64,000 nt of DNA from Pegea sp. RAD2-039 (taxonomy: Eukaryota > Chordata > Thaliacea > Salpida > Salpidae), in assembly GCA_034620365.1 (NCBI GenBank), contig JAQGEQ010000084.1, positions 558,001-622,000 of the forward strand, in the 5' to 3' direction. This document shows positions 1 through 12,092 of this stretch, in pieces; the stretch's first letter is position 1; each line of letters opens with the position of its first letter. The notes below the pieces were generated by a model. That model had not been told where the DNA came from and did not search any database. It saw nothing but the letters and a program-made list of their open reading frames with translations. The position numbers and the translations under genes are program-made.

Positions 1-1628
1 TTTTCTAGAACAAATGTATCCCCAAAAAAGAGAATAAATTTATACTACTATATACTACTATATTTGAAAAAATATTTCTTAAAGTGAGACAAAACTTTCT
101 CGTTTCAATTTCTTATAAATTGTTTTATTTTTTGTTTCAGCATATAAATAAGACTTTATTGAGCAGCAGTTAGATATTTTCGATTTAAACTATGTTTATA
201 ATCACCTAAAACTAAACTTTATCTATATAAAAAATTATCATGGCAATTTTAAATATGTAACATAATTTCTAGTTTTTTGATATTATATTTTGATTTTCTC
301 AACTACTTAATTCTAGCTTTCGAAAGGTTGAACTTATTTCTTGTTAATAGACGACCTCATTTTTTAAGGATAGTAAAATTTTGATTTATGGATACTTTTT
401 ATCAGCTGCAAATAGGATCATAATAAATGACTCAAGTACTTTTTAGGGGAAGTTTTTAACTTTGTTGTAGTTTTCATTTTGTTTTTATTTCGTTGTAGAA
501 ATTTCAAAAGCTTTAAGTGTATAGTAAAATAACTAACGGTAATCTTAAGTACAATAGTTATAAAAAGTTTATGTTTTTTATCATAGGCAAAAATAAAATG
601 TATACAAATGCTTGGTATAATTAAGTGCGAAAACTTCTTTTAATTTGATAAAAAAAAACTCGAATAAAAAATTATTTTGTTGTACAAAAATCTAAGCGAT
701 TAAAAATGAGTGGTTGATTACTACCTGCAGTAGTTACAGTTAAACTTGTTCTCTGATTCACAACAAATCGACTTCTAACATAGTTTAATCGTTTTTTCAG
801 GTTGTAAATTTTTAGTAACCTTTTATTTGTTTATAGTATCTATAAGTTACTTTATATATCAATATAGGCAATTTTATCGTTACGCATTTAATATAATGTT
901 GAAGTAGACGATAAAGCGCGCTATTGTAAATTATAAAAGATTATGTATTGCCAATAAAGTTTACTAAATACTTATTATTTGTAAAATATCTTTACTGAAA
1001 TTAATTTTACTGTAAAATTGTATATCAATTTTATCCTCGATAGTCAAAAAGATCATTTTTTGAAATTATTATATAAAAGAAATATTAGTTCATTTTCTTC
1101 GGAGTTTAATACAAATTTTATTAGTATCATAAAAATAGCTGACTTTTATTTGCAACAAGTTACTCACAGTTAGCAATTTGTACCCTAAAACTTGTTCTAC
1201 TAAAGAACAATAAAATAGAAACTGAAGATAAATTTTAATTAGTTACAAATCATAGAAATCCTAACATTATCTCATTTATTCAACTAAACTTGAAAAAGGA
1301 GATTATTGTCAAAAATAACAAAATTTAAATGTTTATTGCTTTAAAAAGTGTATTTACCAACTTTATTTCGCTTGATAATAACTGAAATTAGTATAAAAAG
1401 ATTTTGATTTAATTTTTCAAGTTTAAAGTTACATGAAGATAATCTAGAATTGATTTAAAACTAATTTTTACAATAAATTTAAAATGTTTTCAGTGTAAAA
1501 AATGTCAGCGTTAAAAATCGTTGCAAAAATTTAACTATTCAAATCTTCACTTAGAGCTTATATTAAAAGATTACAAAAATATATATCGGAGAGTAAAGAC
1601 AGAACAATATGAAATTGACGATATATTA
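1..1628. other. AT-rich intergenic, 3' side of CFAP58
   Basis: Very AT-rich sequence with no long open frame and no recognisable exon on either strand. The part next to 1629 will hold the CFAP58 3' UTR. I see no repeat or RNA gene here. Confidence 0.6.
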
Positions 1629-4600
1629 TTAGGCTACAGCTTTTTGAGGAGATTTAAGATTAAAACCTCCTCCTGTAAAGCGAGAGACATCTTTTAATTG
1701 ATTTTGAGATATTGGAGCTCCAGCCTGTTCTATAAATCTTTCATTCTCTCTGAAAAAATAATTATTAAGGTTAAATAAAAAATGTAAATGTCTTTGGTAA
1801 TTAATTCTTAATAAAGATGCAGCAATATAAATTAATAAAATAGAAAAACAAACTTCTTCTTTTGTTCTTTTTTCTTCATTTGAAAATACTTCTTTTTAAT
1901 CCCCTGTAACTCTCTTGCAAGTCTTTCAACTTCATATTTATATTCAGAGGATTGTGATTCATACATATTAAGCTCAGAAGCCAGCCTCTAAAAACCATAA
2001 AAATTGTTGAGTGAATTGAAACAAGCACTCAACTACCTTCATCTGTTTAGTTTTTGTTCGTAAAGTTTCTTGGTAAATTCGCAGTTGTTCGGCAACCTCT
2101 GGTCCTGGTTGACGAGCAAGAATATGTTTTAATTCAACGTAAAGTTTTTCTTTTTCTTGTATGAGCATCTCTTTATCAACAACTTCTTCAGTTTTTTGTA
2201 TCAAACGTTTTTGAAGAGCCTGATAAGATACAATTTGATGAGGAATAATTAAAATGATCAAATTTGTCAATTTACTTGAACTTTTTGAATCATCTCATAG
2301 GCACTGGGATCAGATCCTTCGAGCTTCCTCCAACGATGTATATTCATCGGATTTTCAAGTTCTTCTTCAAGAGCTTTGCATCGAGTCCTTTCTCGAAGTA
2401 GTTCACGTGAGATGTGATAGACTTCGCGGCTTTAAAGATCAACTTTCGTTAACAGGCAGCAACATGAAATATGCGGAAATCACCTCAAATCTTGTTGATT
2501 AACGACATGCTTGTTGAGAATAGATTTTTCTCTTCTCAGCTTTTTTATCTCCAATTTTAATATCCGAATATCTTGAATTCGTTGCCTATATTGAGTCTCA
2601 CCCTTGTTCAAAGTGGACTGTTGAATTTTTATCTTCTCATATAGAAGTGACAGTTCATCATTTCGACGAACAAGTTGTGTGCCAAGAATATCTCGTTCAC
2701 TGATCACCTATTAAAAAGTTAAAGATGAAGAGATGATCCTTGTAAAAAGCTGTAAATCACCTGATCAAGCTCTTTCATCTGTCGTTTCCTTTCATGATCT
2801 GATTCTCTAATCACTTGTTGTAACTTGCCTACTTCTTTTTCCATCATATCTAGCTGCGATCTGCTATCAGAAGCTTGCAATCTCATGCGTTGTAATTCAA
2901 CCTAAGAAATTAATTGAGAATCAATTTCAGTTGACATCACAAATACTTGTAGTTATTTGATTAAACAGATGAATCATTCTATGCGTCACAAGCGCGAAAA
3001 GTATCTTCTCCAACTGTTGTGGCTGCTCAGGGAGTAGTAAAGACTCTTAACATCAAAGTGCGTGCTCAAGTAGGAAGTGCTTCCACCTCCAAAACTCAGT
3101 CTAAAGAAGAAGTTGGGCTAACCTTCAGGGCTTCCTTCTCTTTCTCAACTCTAGTATGGTCGAGATTAACTTTGACTAGGGCGGCTTCTTTCGTAGTAAT
3201 CTCTTCTTTTAATTGGTCAATTTGATGGTTCATTATCTTCAATTTACGTTTCATTTCTGTAATTTCATCCTAGTAACGAATATTAGGATTAGCAAAGTTT
3301 AAGACAGGATGTTCTGCGACCCAATACCTGCGCTTCAATAAGATTTTTACTGTACAAGTTTCTGTCTGAACGAACAGCTTCATACAGATTTTGTTGTTGT
3401 TTTAATCTAGTTTCAGCTTCTGCGATTGTTTTTTTGTAATCAAAAATTTGCATTTCTCTAATTTTCACATCTTCCATATGATGTAAGACCTACAAAAATA
3501 ACTAGACATCAAAAGCTCTGAAGAAATTGATGTAAAAACAAACTTTTGTAGTTAGATCAGACGCTTCGTTGATGTATCTATCTCGTTCTTTTTCTAATTG
3601 ATAGATAATTTTTCTTTGTTTAGTAGCTTCATCTCGGTAATTATTAATTTCTTGTTCCAAATTCTTTTTAGTGTGTTCATGTAGCTTGACTAGATCAACT
3701 TGCTTCTTAGTTGAGGAAACTGCCTAAAAAATATCATCTTTCCAAATCTATCTACCAAAGATTTTGTTTTGATAGAAACTTACTTTGAGTAAATTCTTGT
3801 TCAAGATATCTTTTTCTCGGGCCAATTCATCCATCGCTTTTTTATCAGTTTCAGCATGTTTTTTCAGCAAGTCACATTCTGTACGTAAAGTTATAATTAC
3901 AGTTTGCAATAACTTTGCATCTAAACTTAAACCATATAGCTTATAAATAAAATCAAAATTGAAAGGACTCAAAAGTACTGCTAATAATTAAATTACTGAT
4001 ATTACAGTCTTTTCATTTTCTTCACTTATTCTGTCATTTTGTATTTTTTACTCACAATATATCATTAACTTATGCCTCTACAAATATTTCTACATATTGC
4101 TTTTTGTTTTTTGCTATAAGAGCTGTCTAATTTGTCATCTGCAGACATGCATTGAATAAAATAAATAAATTTTGACAACCTCTTTCAAGCCCACTGATAT
4201 TATTACGAAGAGTTTCTTTCTGTTGTTCTAATTCAGCTTTAGAATCTTCAGTCATTTGCAGACGTTTTTGAGTTGCTTCACGACTTCTAGTTAATCGAAC
4301 TATTTCTTGCTTCATTTGGTGAATTTCTTCTTCTTTTGCCTAAAATTAAAAACATTGAAATTTATAATACAAATATTTTGAAAAAGATTTGTGACAATCA
4401 AAATCCTCTGTATACATCACTCACTTTTAACTCAATATTTTTATTCTGATTATCATTGGCAAGGCTATCGGCAGTATCAATTTGATTCTGATAATCTTGT
4501 TGGAGTTTAGTGAGCCTAGTGTTCAGAACATCCATATCTCTAATTGCTTTTTCGTGTTGAATCTAAACTTCAGATTTAAAGTTACAAATAGTGAATAAAA

Positions 4601-5926
4601 GCAGCAAATGAGACGGACTCGCTGTTCTTTCAATTGCTGCTCCAAACGTGATTGGTCATCTTTTCCCTTTTGAAGCTGAGATTGCAAATTTTTGATTTCA
4701 TTAACTTTACTGTCAAGATCTTTCTTTTGACTTGAAATATCACGTTCAAATTTTTCTTTTTTTCTAGCTTCTCGTTGAATTTCATTTTGTTTAACTTGAA
4801 GCTCTTGTTGTAACTGCAACACAATAATAAAACTTATTATTAATTTATCAAGCTTACTTATGCTCAAAAATTTACATCAGTAATCCTTGAATCAGCTTCT
4901 TCAAGATCTGCTTCTGCTTTTAATTGAGCATTAGAGCAAACTGTCAGCTGTTCTTTTAACTCAATCGCTTCAAGAACAAGATCATTTCTTTCTTTTGTTA
5001 ATTCTTCTTTAACTTTCAAAAGTTCATTTACGCTGAAACAATTTATCTACTTTAAAAAAGTTATTAAGTTTTCGAAAATAAGCAAATTCTTCTCTGGCTG
5101 TACATTAGAGACTTTTAATTGTCATGATCTTACCTACTTTCTTGTCCCATAGACAGGCCAGTTCCTTGTTCCACCAACTTTGTCAGGTTAGAAATTTCCA
5201 CTTTTAAACTTTGTATAGTTTCTCTGGCTCTAGTTTCACGTTCAGTTGCAGTATCTACCATCTTCCATGCTTTTTCCAGCTCTTGCTTCAGTTGTTGTAT
5301 AGAAGCCTAAAAGATTATTATTTGATTGTTCAAACAAATTTTTGATAATATTAAATAAAAAAATCTTTACAAAAATAATTAAAATTATATCTTTAAACAA
5401 TTATAATAATATTTTGATTTTTAAGCAAATAAATTGCTCTATAAACCTGATCATCATGAGACAGCTTAAGAGCTTGAGCAACTTTGGATGAATTTGTGAC
5501 AATTTCAGCATTTAGAGTCCGACATTTAATCATAAGCCGCTTCTCACTTTCATGAGATGTTTTTAGAGCTTTATGAAGTTTTTCATATTCATTGCGAAAT
5601 CTAAAATCATAAACAACAAAATAATTTAAATTAGTAGATATAGGATAGGTATATATAGTTACATCAGATAAATACTGTTTTGGAATATTTAAAATCACTA
5701 ACTACAATATAATTGAAATAAAAAGTTATGAATTCTTTTTTAGTTAGTTGACAATTTTCAAAATTTTATTAAAGTAAGAACACTAAATTTGCTTTAACTA
5801 TGAAAACATAAGAAGCTAAGTTTACTTTTCCAGAGCTTCATCACCCATCAACTCAAAAATAACCTCTTGAAAATCATTTTCTAAGGTTTTATACTCATCA
5901 TCATCCAGTGCAGGTTTATCAGTCAT
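1629..5926 (-). CDS. CFAP58: CFAP58 (CCDC147), cilia- and flagella-associated protein 58, 17 exons
   Basis: Coiled-coil protein of motile cilia and sperm flagella. Exons in gene order: 5926-5826, 5600-5447, 5306-5134, 5032-4876, 4813-4619, 4562-4425, 4339-4180, 3878-3784, 3723-3544, 3489-3328, 3269-3123, 2901-2761, 2707-2484, 2429-2276, 2219-2037, 1987-1854, 1749-1629. They sum to 2619 bases, giving 872 aa, the length I recall for the human protein. The start is MTDKPALDDDEY. Blocks nearly identical to vertebrate CFAP58 as I remember it include KQQQNLYEAVRSDRNLYSKN, VISERDILG, NDELSLLYEKIKIQQS and ELKHILARQPGPE; the C-terminus keeps a TGGGF motif. Almost the whole protein is predicted coiled coil with no membrane segment. 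Most introns are 45-60 bases; two longer ones hold foreign sequence (see findings). I consider the assignment secure. Confidence 0.97.
2902..3122 (+). other. Unexplained GC-richer open segment inside CFAP58 intron 11
   Basis: This 221-base intron is longer than most of its neighbours and clearly richer in GC. On the plus strand, antisense to CFAP58, one frame is open from about 2962 and runs on into the antisense of exon 11. Its composition looks protein-like, for example VVAAQGVVKTLNIKVRAQVG. I recognise no family. It could be an inserted piece of coding DNA or mobile element, or chance. Confidence 0.3.
4085..4172 (+). repeat. 3' tail of a CR1-like LINE in CFAP58 intron 7
   Basis: The stretch starting GCTATAAGAGCTGT at 4113 and ending in an AAATAAAT tail near 4171 matches, with a few differences, the end of the LINE fragment at 49943-50003. 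It is in plus orientation, opposite to the host gene. Shared 3' ends with a short A-rich tandem tail are typical of 5'-truncated CR1/L2-type insertions. Confidence 0.7.
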
Positions 5927-7180
5927 TTTTTAGGTTAAAACAGTTCAAAAAATCTTAAGACATCTGTTCAAATGAAATCTTTTAAAAAACTTCTAAGATT
6001 GAATTTATTTTAAAAGACTTATTTGATATACATCATTACTATATATCATCTGACTATAATGAACATATTATAAATTTATGCTTTATATAAATCTGTTTTA
6101 ATATTAAGAAAACATCATATCTGTTAAATTTATAGTTTTTACTGTTAGTCATTCAAAATTTACTGTAGCTTACTAATTTAAAACATTTTAACAAAATAAA
6201 TAGCTAAAAATAAATTTTGCATGACCTATTTTATATATTTAAATTTTATTTTCATTTGTCAAAGCATTTTCAAACAAATTAAATCTTTATTTTGATCTAA
6301 AAAAACTTCTACTGCGACAATTTTTGCAGTAATCTAGGTATTAGCATTTTATATAAAATTAATTTATTACGTATAAGATTTTAAGACGACATTGAAAAAA
6401 ATATCTAAATATCTTCTCTAAAAAGCTTGAAATCAACATTTATTTCTTAACTTTGTGTGATGACTATGGTTACTAGTAACAACCGTATTATTCACTTGAG
6501 GTCTCACGAGAGAAAATAAAAGCATAAATACCAAACTTGTATAGTTACATGTTTGCATATTCAGAAATGTCTTAAAATTTAAATTCGAAATCTACATGTA
6601 TAAACCATAAGTAATCAAGTTTTCAAATATATACTATACTGTAATCTATAATGAGTCAAATCTATTCAATTGGTAAATTGCTTGTATTTATTATTTCTAA
6701 GTTGCTTGTATTGATGGAAAACCCGGAGTTGTAAAAATACGGCGGTAAAATACTGTACATGACTTAATGTAAGTTATGTAAGCCTACATATGTTGTATTT
6801 TTATCAGGATTTGTTGTTGTTCAAAGACAAAGTTTTTAAGATCAAAACAGGTACTGTTTTTTATTACTAGTAGCATAGCTTATTTTTTTCTTGTAAAGAG
6901 TTATAATTATGAAATATGCATGATAACATTGTTTGTCCTTTTGGTGAGGGATGAATTTCTTTCCCTAATAGATAATTCACTTTCTAGAAGAAGATGATAA
7001 GAGTATTCAAGACAAATAGTTCGATTGATTTCACACCACCATAATTGACATATTCTAGGAAAAATCAGCTGTACGCTAATACTAGTAACCACCGCAGATT
7101 TTATGAAGCCTTAAAAGTGGTATTGGGTCCATCATTCAGAGCTCTGAACTCTCTTTCTTTTAACTTTTCTTTTTTAAGTT
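5927..7180. other. Intergenic, nothing recognised
   Basis: Upstream side of CFAP58, so its promoter must lie in the first few hundred bases, but I can point to no specific element. The rest is AT-rich without a supported exon. A mildly GC-richer patch near 6710-6760 is unexplained. Confidence 0.5.
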
Positions 7181-7189
7181 TGAATACTT

Positions 7190-8470
7190 TTACACTTCTC
7201 ACTAATAAAACTTTATCTCGGTGGTTTCACTAACTTTCAAGCGCTTAGTTTTCGGCACAACATGTCATCTACTACCAAAACACCACATAATTTTAGAGCC
7301 TAATGAATCTATACTAATGAGGAGACTACCAAAGTACTCAAGGAGCTCAAGGCTATTGGTATTGATGGAATTTCCATTGAATTTAAAAAAAAACAGCTGC
7401 AAAAAACTACCCAGAATTCCATATAAGCTTTTATTATTAAACTGTAAAAAAGAAAGTTATCTAGCGATCTTTGTGGCGCAAAGATTGTCGCCCTTTACAA
7501 AAATAATGGGAATAATTTCGAGTAATCAAAACATAGAGACTCTTCTTTGGACGCAAAACTGTTATAAAACTGTATTAAAGAAGATTGTGTCTTTGCACCT
7601 TTCCTTTTTCAATCAGTATGATTTTAAGCCTTTCTCAACCTTAAGTCTTGACAACGCAGTCTATGTTAGGTACCGCCTTGATAGCTGTCTATTCAAGATG
7701 AGACTTTTAAGATCTTAGACTAAAACTTTCTAACTAGTGATTTAGTGAAACATACTGAGTTGGTAGTGCTAAGAATAACCTCTTAGGAGGCTGCAGGACT
7801 CTTCAGACTTAAAGTAAACTATAAAAAGACATAAGTTCTTTTCAGCCCGTGTCATGTGACTATTGCTATCCTCCTCACATCACCATTAACAACGAGCGAC
7901 TCAGAATCGTACAGCACTTGAAGTATCTGGGTAGTATAGTTTCATTTATTTAGAAAAATTGATAAGAAAGTAGACAACAGATTAGCAATGCCATTCGGAG
8001 CCTTTGATGGCGCCCAGAAAATAGTTTGGAGTAATAAATAGCTCAAAACCGAGACAATAAATCTTGGATCTAACACGGTCGCCACTTTCGACTTCTAGAT
8101 CATTTCCATCAACGCTGCCTTTGAAGTATCTTGGGTATAAAATGGTGGGGCTTAATCTTTAGCGATTTTGCACGAGAGAAAACTAAGTTACTTGGTATCG
8201 AAACTATAATTACAAAATACAACTTTCGTTGGGCTGGTAAAGTTTCCAGAATAGAGAATTGTATTGCAGGATGAGTTCTCATTTGCTTGTCGAAACAGAG
8301 GTGCTCCAAAAAAGAAGAACAAAGAACCATCCATTTTTCGATGAAACAACTAGTTATACCTTCAATTGCGGATTGTAAAGCATGAACAAGATACAGTACG
8401 GTAACATCTTTCGTGAGAGGCATCGCAGTCTTAAGTATTCCTATGCAACAAATGCAGCCCGGTGTGCCTT
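7190..8470 (+). mobile_element. Decayed RTE/BovB-like LINE, reverse transcriptase and C-terminal part
   Basis: Plus-strand reading frames, broken many times, give pieces typical of RTE-like reverse transcriptases. They include KELKAIGIDGISIEF near 7335-7385 (the GPDGI-type RT motif), an L-S-L-D-N-A-V-Y-V-R-Y-R block near 7640-7680, FHQRCL near 8100, and RWAGKVSRIENC near 8230-8270, which matches the family's 'RWAGHVxRM' C-terminal motif. Stops and frame changes occur throughout, so it is long dead. The true ends are not visible; I see no clear target-site duplication. A related remnant lies at 61.1-61.7 kb. Confidence 0.75.
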
Positions 8471-11400
8471 TTGCGCATTAGCTTAATTAGTCACAATTGT
8501 ACCTAGTAAAATAAAAACCGTTCCACGCCTTTATCTCGTTCATTCTTTAATGATGTATTCTTTCGCATATATTTTTTTACTCTTGTTTTTATTTTTGAAC
8601 TATCTTCCAACCTTAAGCACTGTCTATATATATAATTAATTGATTTTAAGCTAAGCTACTATTATTTAATAGATACTAATAACCATCATATAATTACTCC
8701 ACTTTAAAAAATGTATTACTAAATTATACCCTTTTAGAGTTCTTCGCATAATTTTCGATTATTAGTCCTCTTTTAGTTTAATTTTTTTATAGTCAAACTA
8801 CCTAACAACTGGCTCATTTTATTATCTAGTAGGATTTATGCGATTTTATTTACATTTTATTAAAAACTTTTTATAGTTTAAAATTCTAATATAATCAATT
8901 ATTCTTTCTCAAAGTATTGCAGTTTCTCTACAATCTAAATATTTGACTAATACGGGAATTTTTAAATAAAGCATGTTCAATTAAAAACATAGTTAAATTG
9001 ATTAAAATTTATTTTTTATTCAGTAGTTATTTTAAAGAACCTTTCTTTCTAGAAAAGGCAAGTTTGTAGCATTCTCAGCCATATAATTTAAATTTTGTTT
9101 AATTATTCGTCAGAAGGCTTATAAAAGTAAATTTTTTAAGCAGACCACACCTGGTTTTACTAGAATTTAGTCCCAAATGGGAATCTAATAAAAATAATCA
9201 TTTTTATTGTATGAGCTAGACACAAACCTAACAAACGCAAAGCTTGTGTCTATTTATCTAATATTTTTTAAAATATTTTAATAACAACATATGAATATTT
9301 TCAACTAAAAACTTTTTATATATTTTAGCATACAATACTGTGAAAAAGTGTTTTGACTCGCCATTAGGACATCATACTGCCTTTGTGTGTGTATTTTCTT
9401 TTGCAACGAAGCGTGAAAACTTGGCGAATAACTGTAGTTATTTCCCCTAGGAGTAAAATTATTGATAATAACTTATTATTGTAACTCCTGAACCTTAATT
9501 TATTCGTTTGAGTATGATTTACTTGAGTTAAAACTTGGTTAAGTTTAACAAATTGCTGGTTTTTTACAACTTATGATTGACAATTTAATAATCTTTTTAT
9601 TGTCATTTATCATAAAAATAAAATGGTAATGTATTGGATTTCGTGGTGAAATATGCTGACATTTGGTTGCAACTTGATGAACGTTGAGTTTTGTTGGCTG
9701 GCAATATAATTATTTTTTAAATAAATTACATATGTGTACTTTCAACAAATTTATTTCTCCTTAGAAATTAAAAAAGTTTTTTTTTAATGCCAAAAACTTG
9801 CAAGAAAATAAGTCGTGCTTTTATTTGAAATTTCTTATTAAAAATATCTTCATTTTAAAGATGATCAATTTAATTATTTGTTTATTGGCGCTTTGATTTA
9901 CAACTAAAGTGAGTTAGATTTAATTTTATAGAAGTCATTTAGAAAGGAACTTTATAAGATTTCAATTTAATTAAAAATCTTTAAAGCTGATATTTAACAC
10001 TAACCTGTAAAAACACTTTCAGTTTAGTTTTATTAATTTCAAACAAAAACAACTACAACATATAAATCAGTTTTATTAATAATGTTTAGCTGCTAATTAA
10101 TTAAATAAAGTTAATTTCTATATCATTCAACTAACATAGAATTCAAAAAACTAAATATCTTTTAGATAATTTATTTCACTTCTTTTGGTTTATACAGAAT
10201 ATTTTAAAAAGATTTTTTTTTTCAAAGTTGGTACATTTTGGTAAAATGAAAAATCGATAAATTGAAAAACTAAGAATATCAAGAATAAAAACTTTGCAAC
10301 TATTCAATAGTATTGTATCTGTTCTTTTTGAGTCACCAGAATTTTACATAGGCTTTCTATCAATTTGTAAAAGTTTAAAAAATTAGTTTAATAATTAATT
10401 TCCAAAAATTAAAATAAGTTAAACTTTGTTTTATGAAAATTTCTTTGAACATTTTTTAACCCAATCAAATTAATGACGTATTTTTAGAAAGTAAAATTGT
10501 TAATACTTGTTCAATATAAATAACTTGTAGAAAGTAGACAGATGGTTGAAACAATAAAATAAAAAAATAAAACTTTACAACAAAGTTAAATTTTGAAAAA
10601 CATTTTCAACAAAACTAAATTATTTTGAATAAATGATTTTAATAAAGAAGAAATCTTCTTAACCTTTTAAACTCAACATTTTCAATCCAATTTTAGTGAA
10701 TCAACAAACTTATTTGTCCAAATTCACTACCAAGTTACACTTCTTAAAACTGAAAATTATGTTCGTTTGCAAAATTAACAAACAGATGACGTCATTAGGC
10801 CGAGACCTGAAATCGGATTTCAAATCCATATCGAAATATTGAGAAAATAGTAAGATTAAGTTGACAGTGAATTTAAACAAAATTTTTTTTTCTGTTTATC
10901 ATATTTTGGGTGATTTTCTTACAATAAAATCTTTGAAATTTATTTTTGAGAAATTCATAAAAGATTCAATCAGCTCTTCAAGATGTATTTTAAGATTAAT
11001 CCGAGAAAGTGCAAATGAGTCAGATAATCAATAAAACAAATGAAAAATTTATTAATTTAAATCTTTTTATCAAATTCAAACAAAACCAACATAAATAAGA
11101 TGAAAAAAAACGAAATTTCAAAGATGTAAGTGGAGGTCAGTGACAAGACTCGAAGCAAACCTGTCCACCAAGTCTGACTCCATCTATTTTCATTCCTCTA
11201 ATCATTTCAATAAAATAATTTCCACTGAGAACAATTTTATTGAATAAATATCAATTCCAAACATTTAAACTAATCATTTCATTATTTAAAATAAATCGAA
11301 TAAAAATACTTTATAAAATTAGAAGAAATTAGTGATTGAATAAAACAATTTGTTTTTTAATCATCTTAAACAGTTTCTCGATAGAAGACAGCGACAAATT

Positions 11401-12092
11401 CACATCAACATTAATTTCCAGAAAAAGTCTGTAAGGGGTAAACTAGCCAAGCTAATTAGCACTGCTGCGTGAGTTGTGTATCAAGTACAATTTGGCAACA
11501 GAAGTAAGAAGTTAAAAAGAAATTTCAGTTTTTACATCAACATTATTGACTTCTACACGAGAAGCAACATTTCATGTTTAGTATCTTTTTACATGAGTAG
11601 AATCCATAGAATTTTTAGAAATATCTGAAGTAATGAGAGATAGGTGGATTAGATGGGCAGTGGGCGATATTAGTGAAGATAATTTGAGTTTTTACAATAA
11701 TTATTTCAATTAATTTGTTCGAAAATTTTTTTTAGGGTTCGTTGCAGAAAAGCAGCAAAAAAATCAGGAAATTAAAATGAACAAAGTTGAAAATTCAATG
11801 AAAATCAAATAATTGAATGAAAGAGGCTAAATATATAATAAAAACGTGTAATAATCCAATCAAAGTAGATGAAAGTATCAGATTGACATCCTAAAAAGCA
11901 AAAACGATTTTCACAACTACAAAACACGAAAATTCTCATTAGTAAGATTGTTGTTATCAGAAAATTGGCTAAGTGAAAGAAAAAATGAAAATCGAAACAG
12001 AAATTACCTAAAAATTCACTCATGCATCTGTAATAATTAAAAAAAGAGATTAAATAGGAGTTAGTGAGATCGATAAAAGATCCGGAAGACAT
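8471..12092. other. AT-rich intergenic and LZTS 3' side
   Basis: About 3.6 kb with no supported exon. The end near 12092 holds the LZTS 3' UTR. Short GC-richer patches at 9350-9420 and 11430-11490 do not translate into anything I recognise. Confidence 0.5.

Noticed and set aside
7221-7718. 165-codon plus open frame
   Set aside because: Chance merge of frames inside a decayed RTE-like LINE; the RT motifs lie in more than one frame.
11430-11500. tRNA-like patch (GGGGTAAACTAGCCAAGC ... GCACTGCTGCGTGAG)
   Set aside because: No matching B box or acceptor stem; not a tRNA or a provable SINE head.
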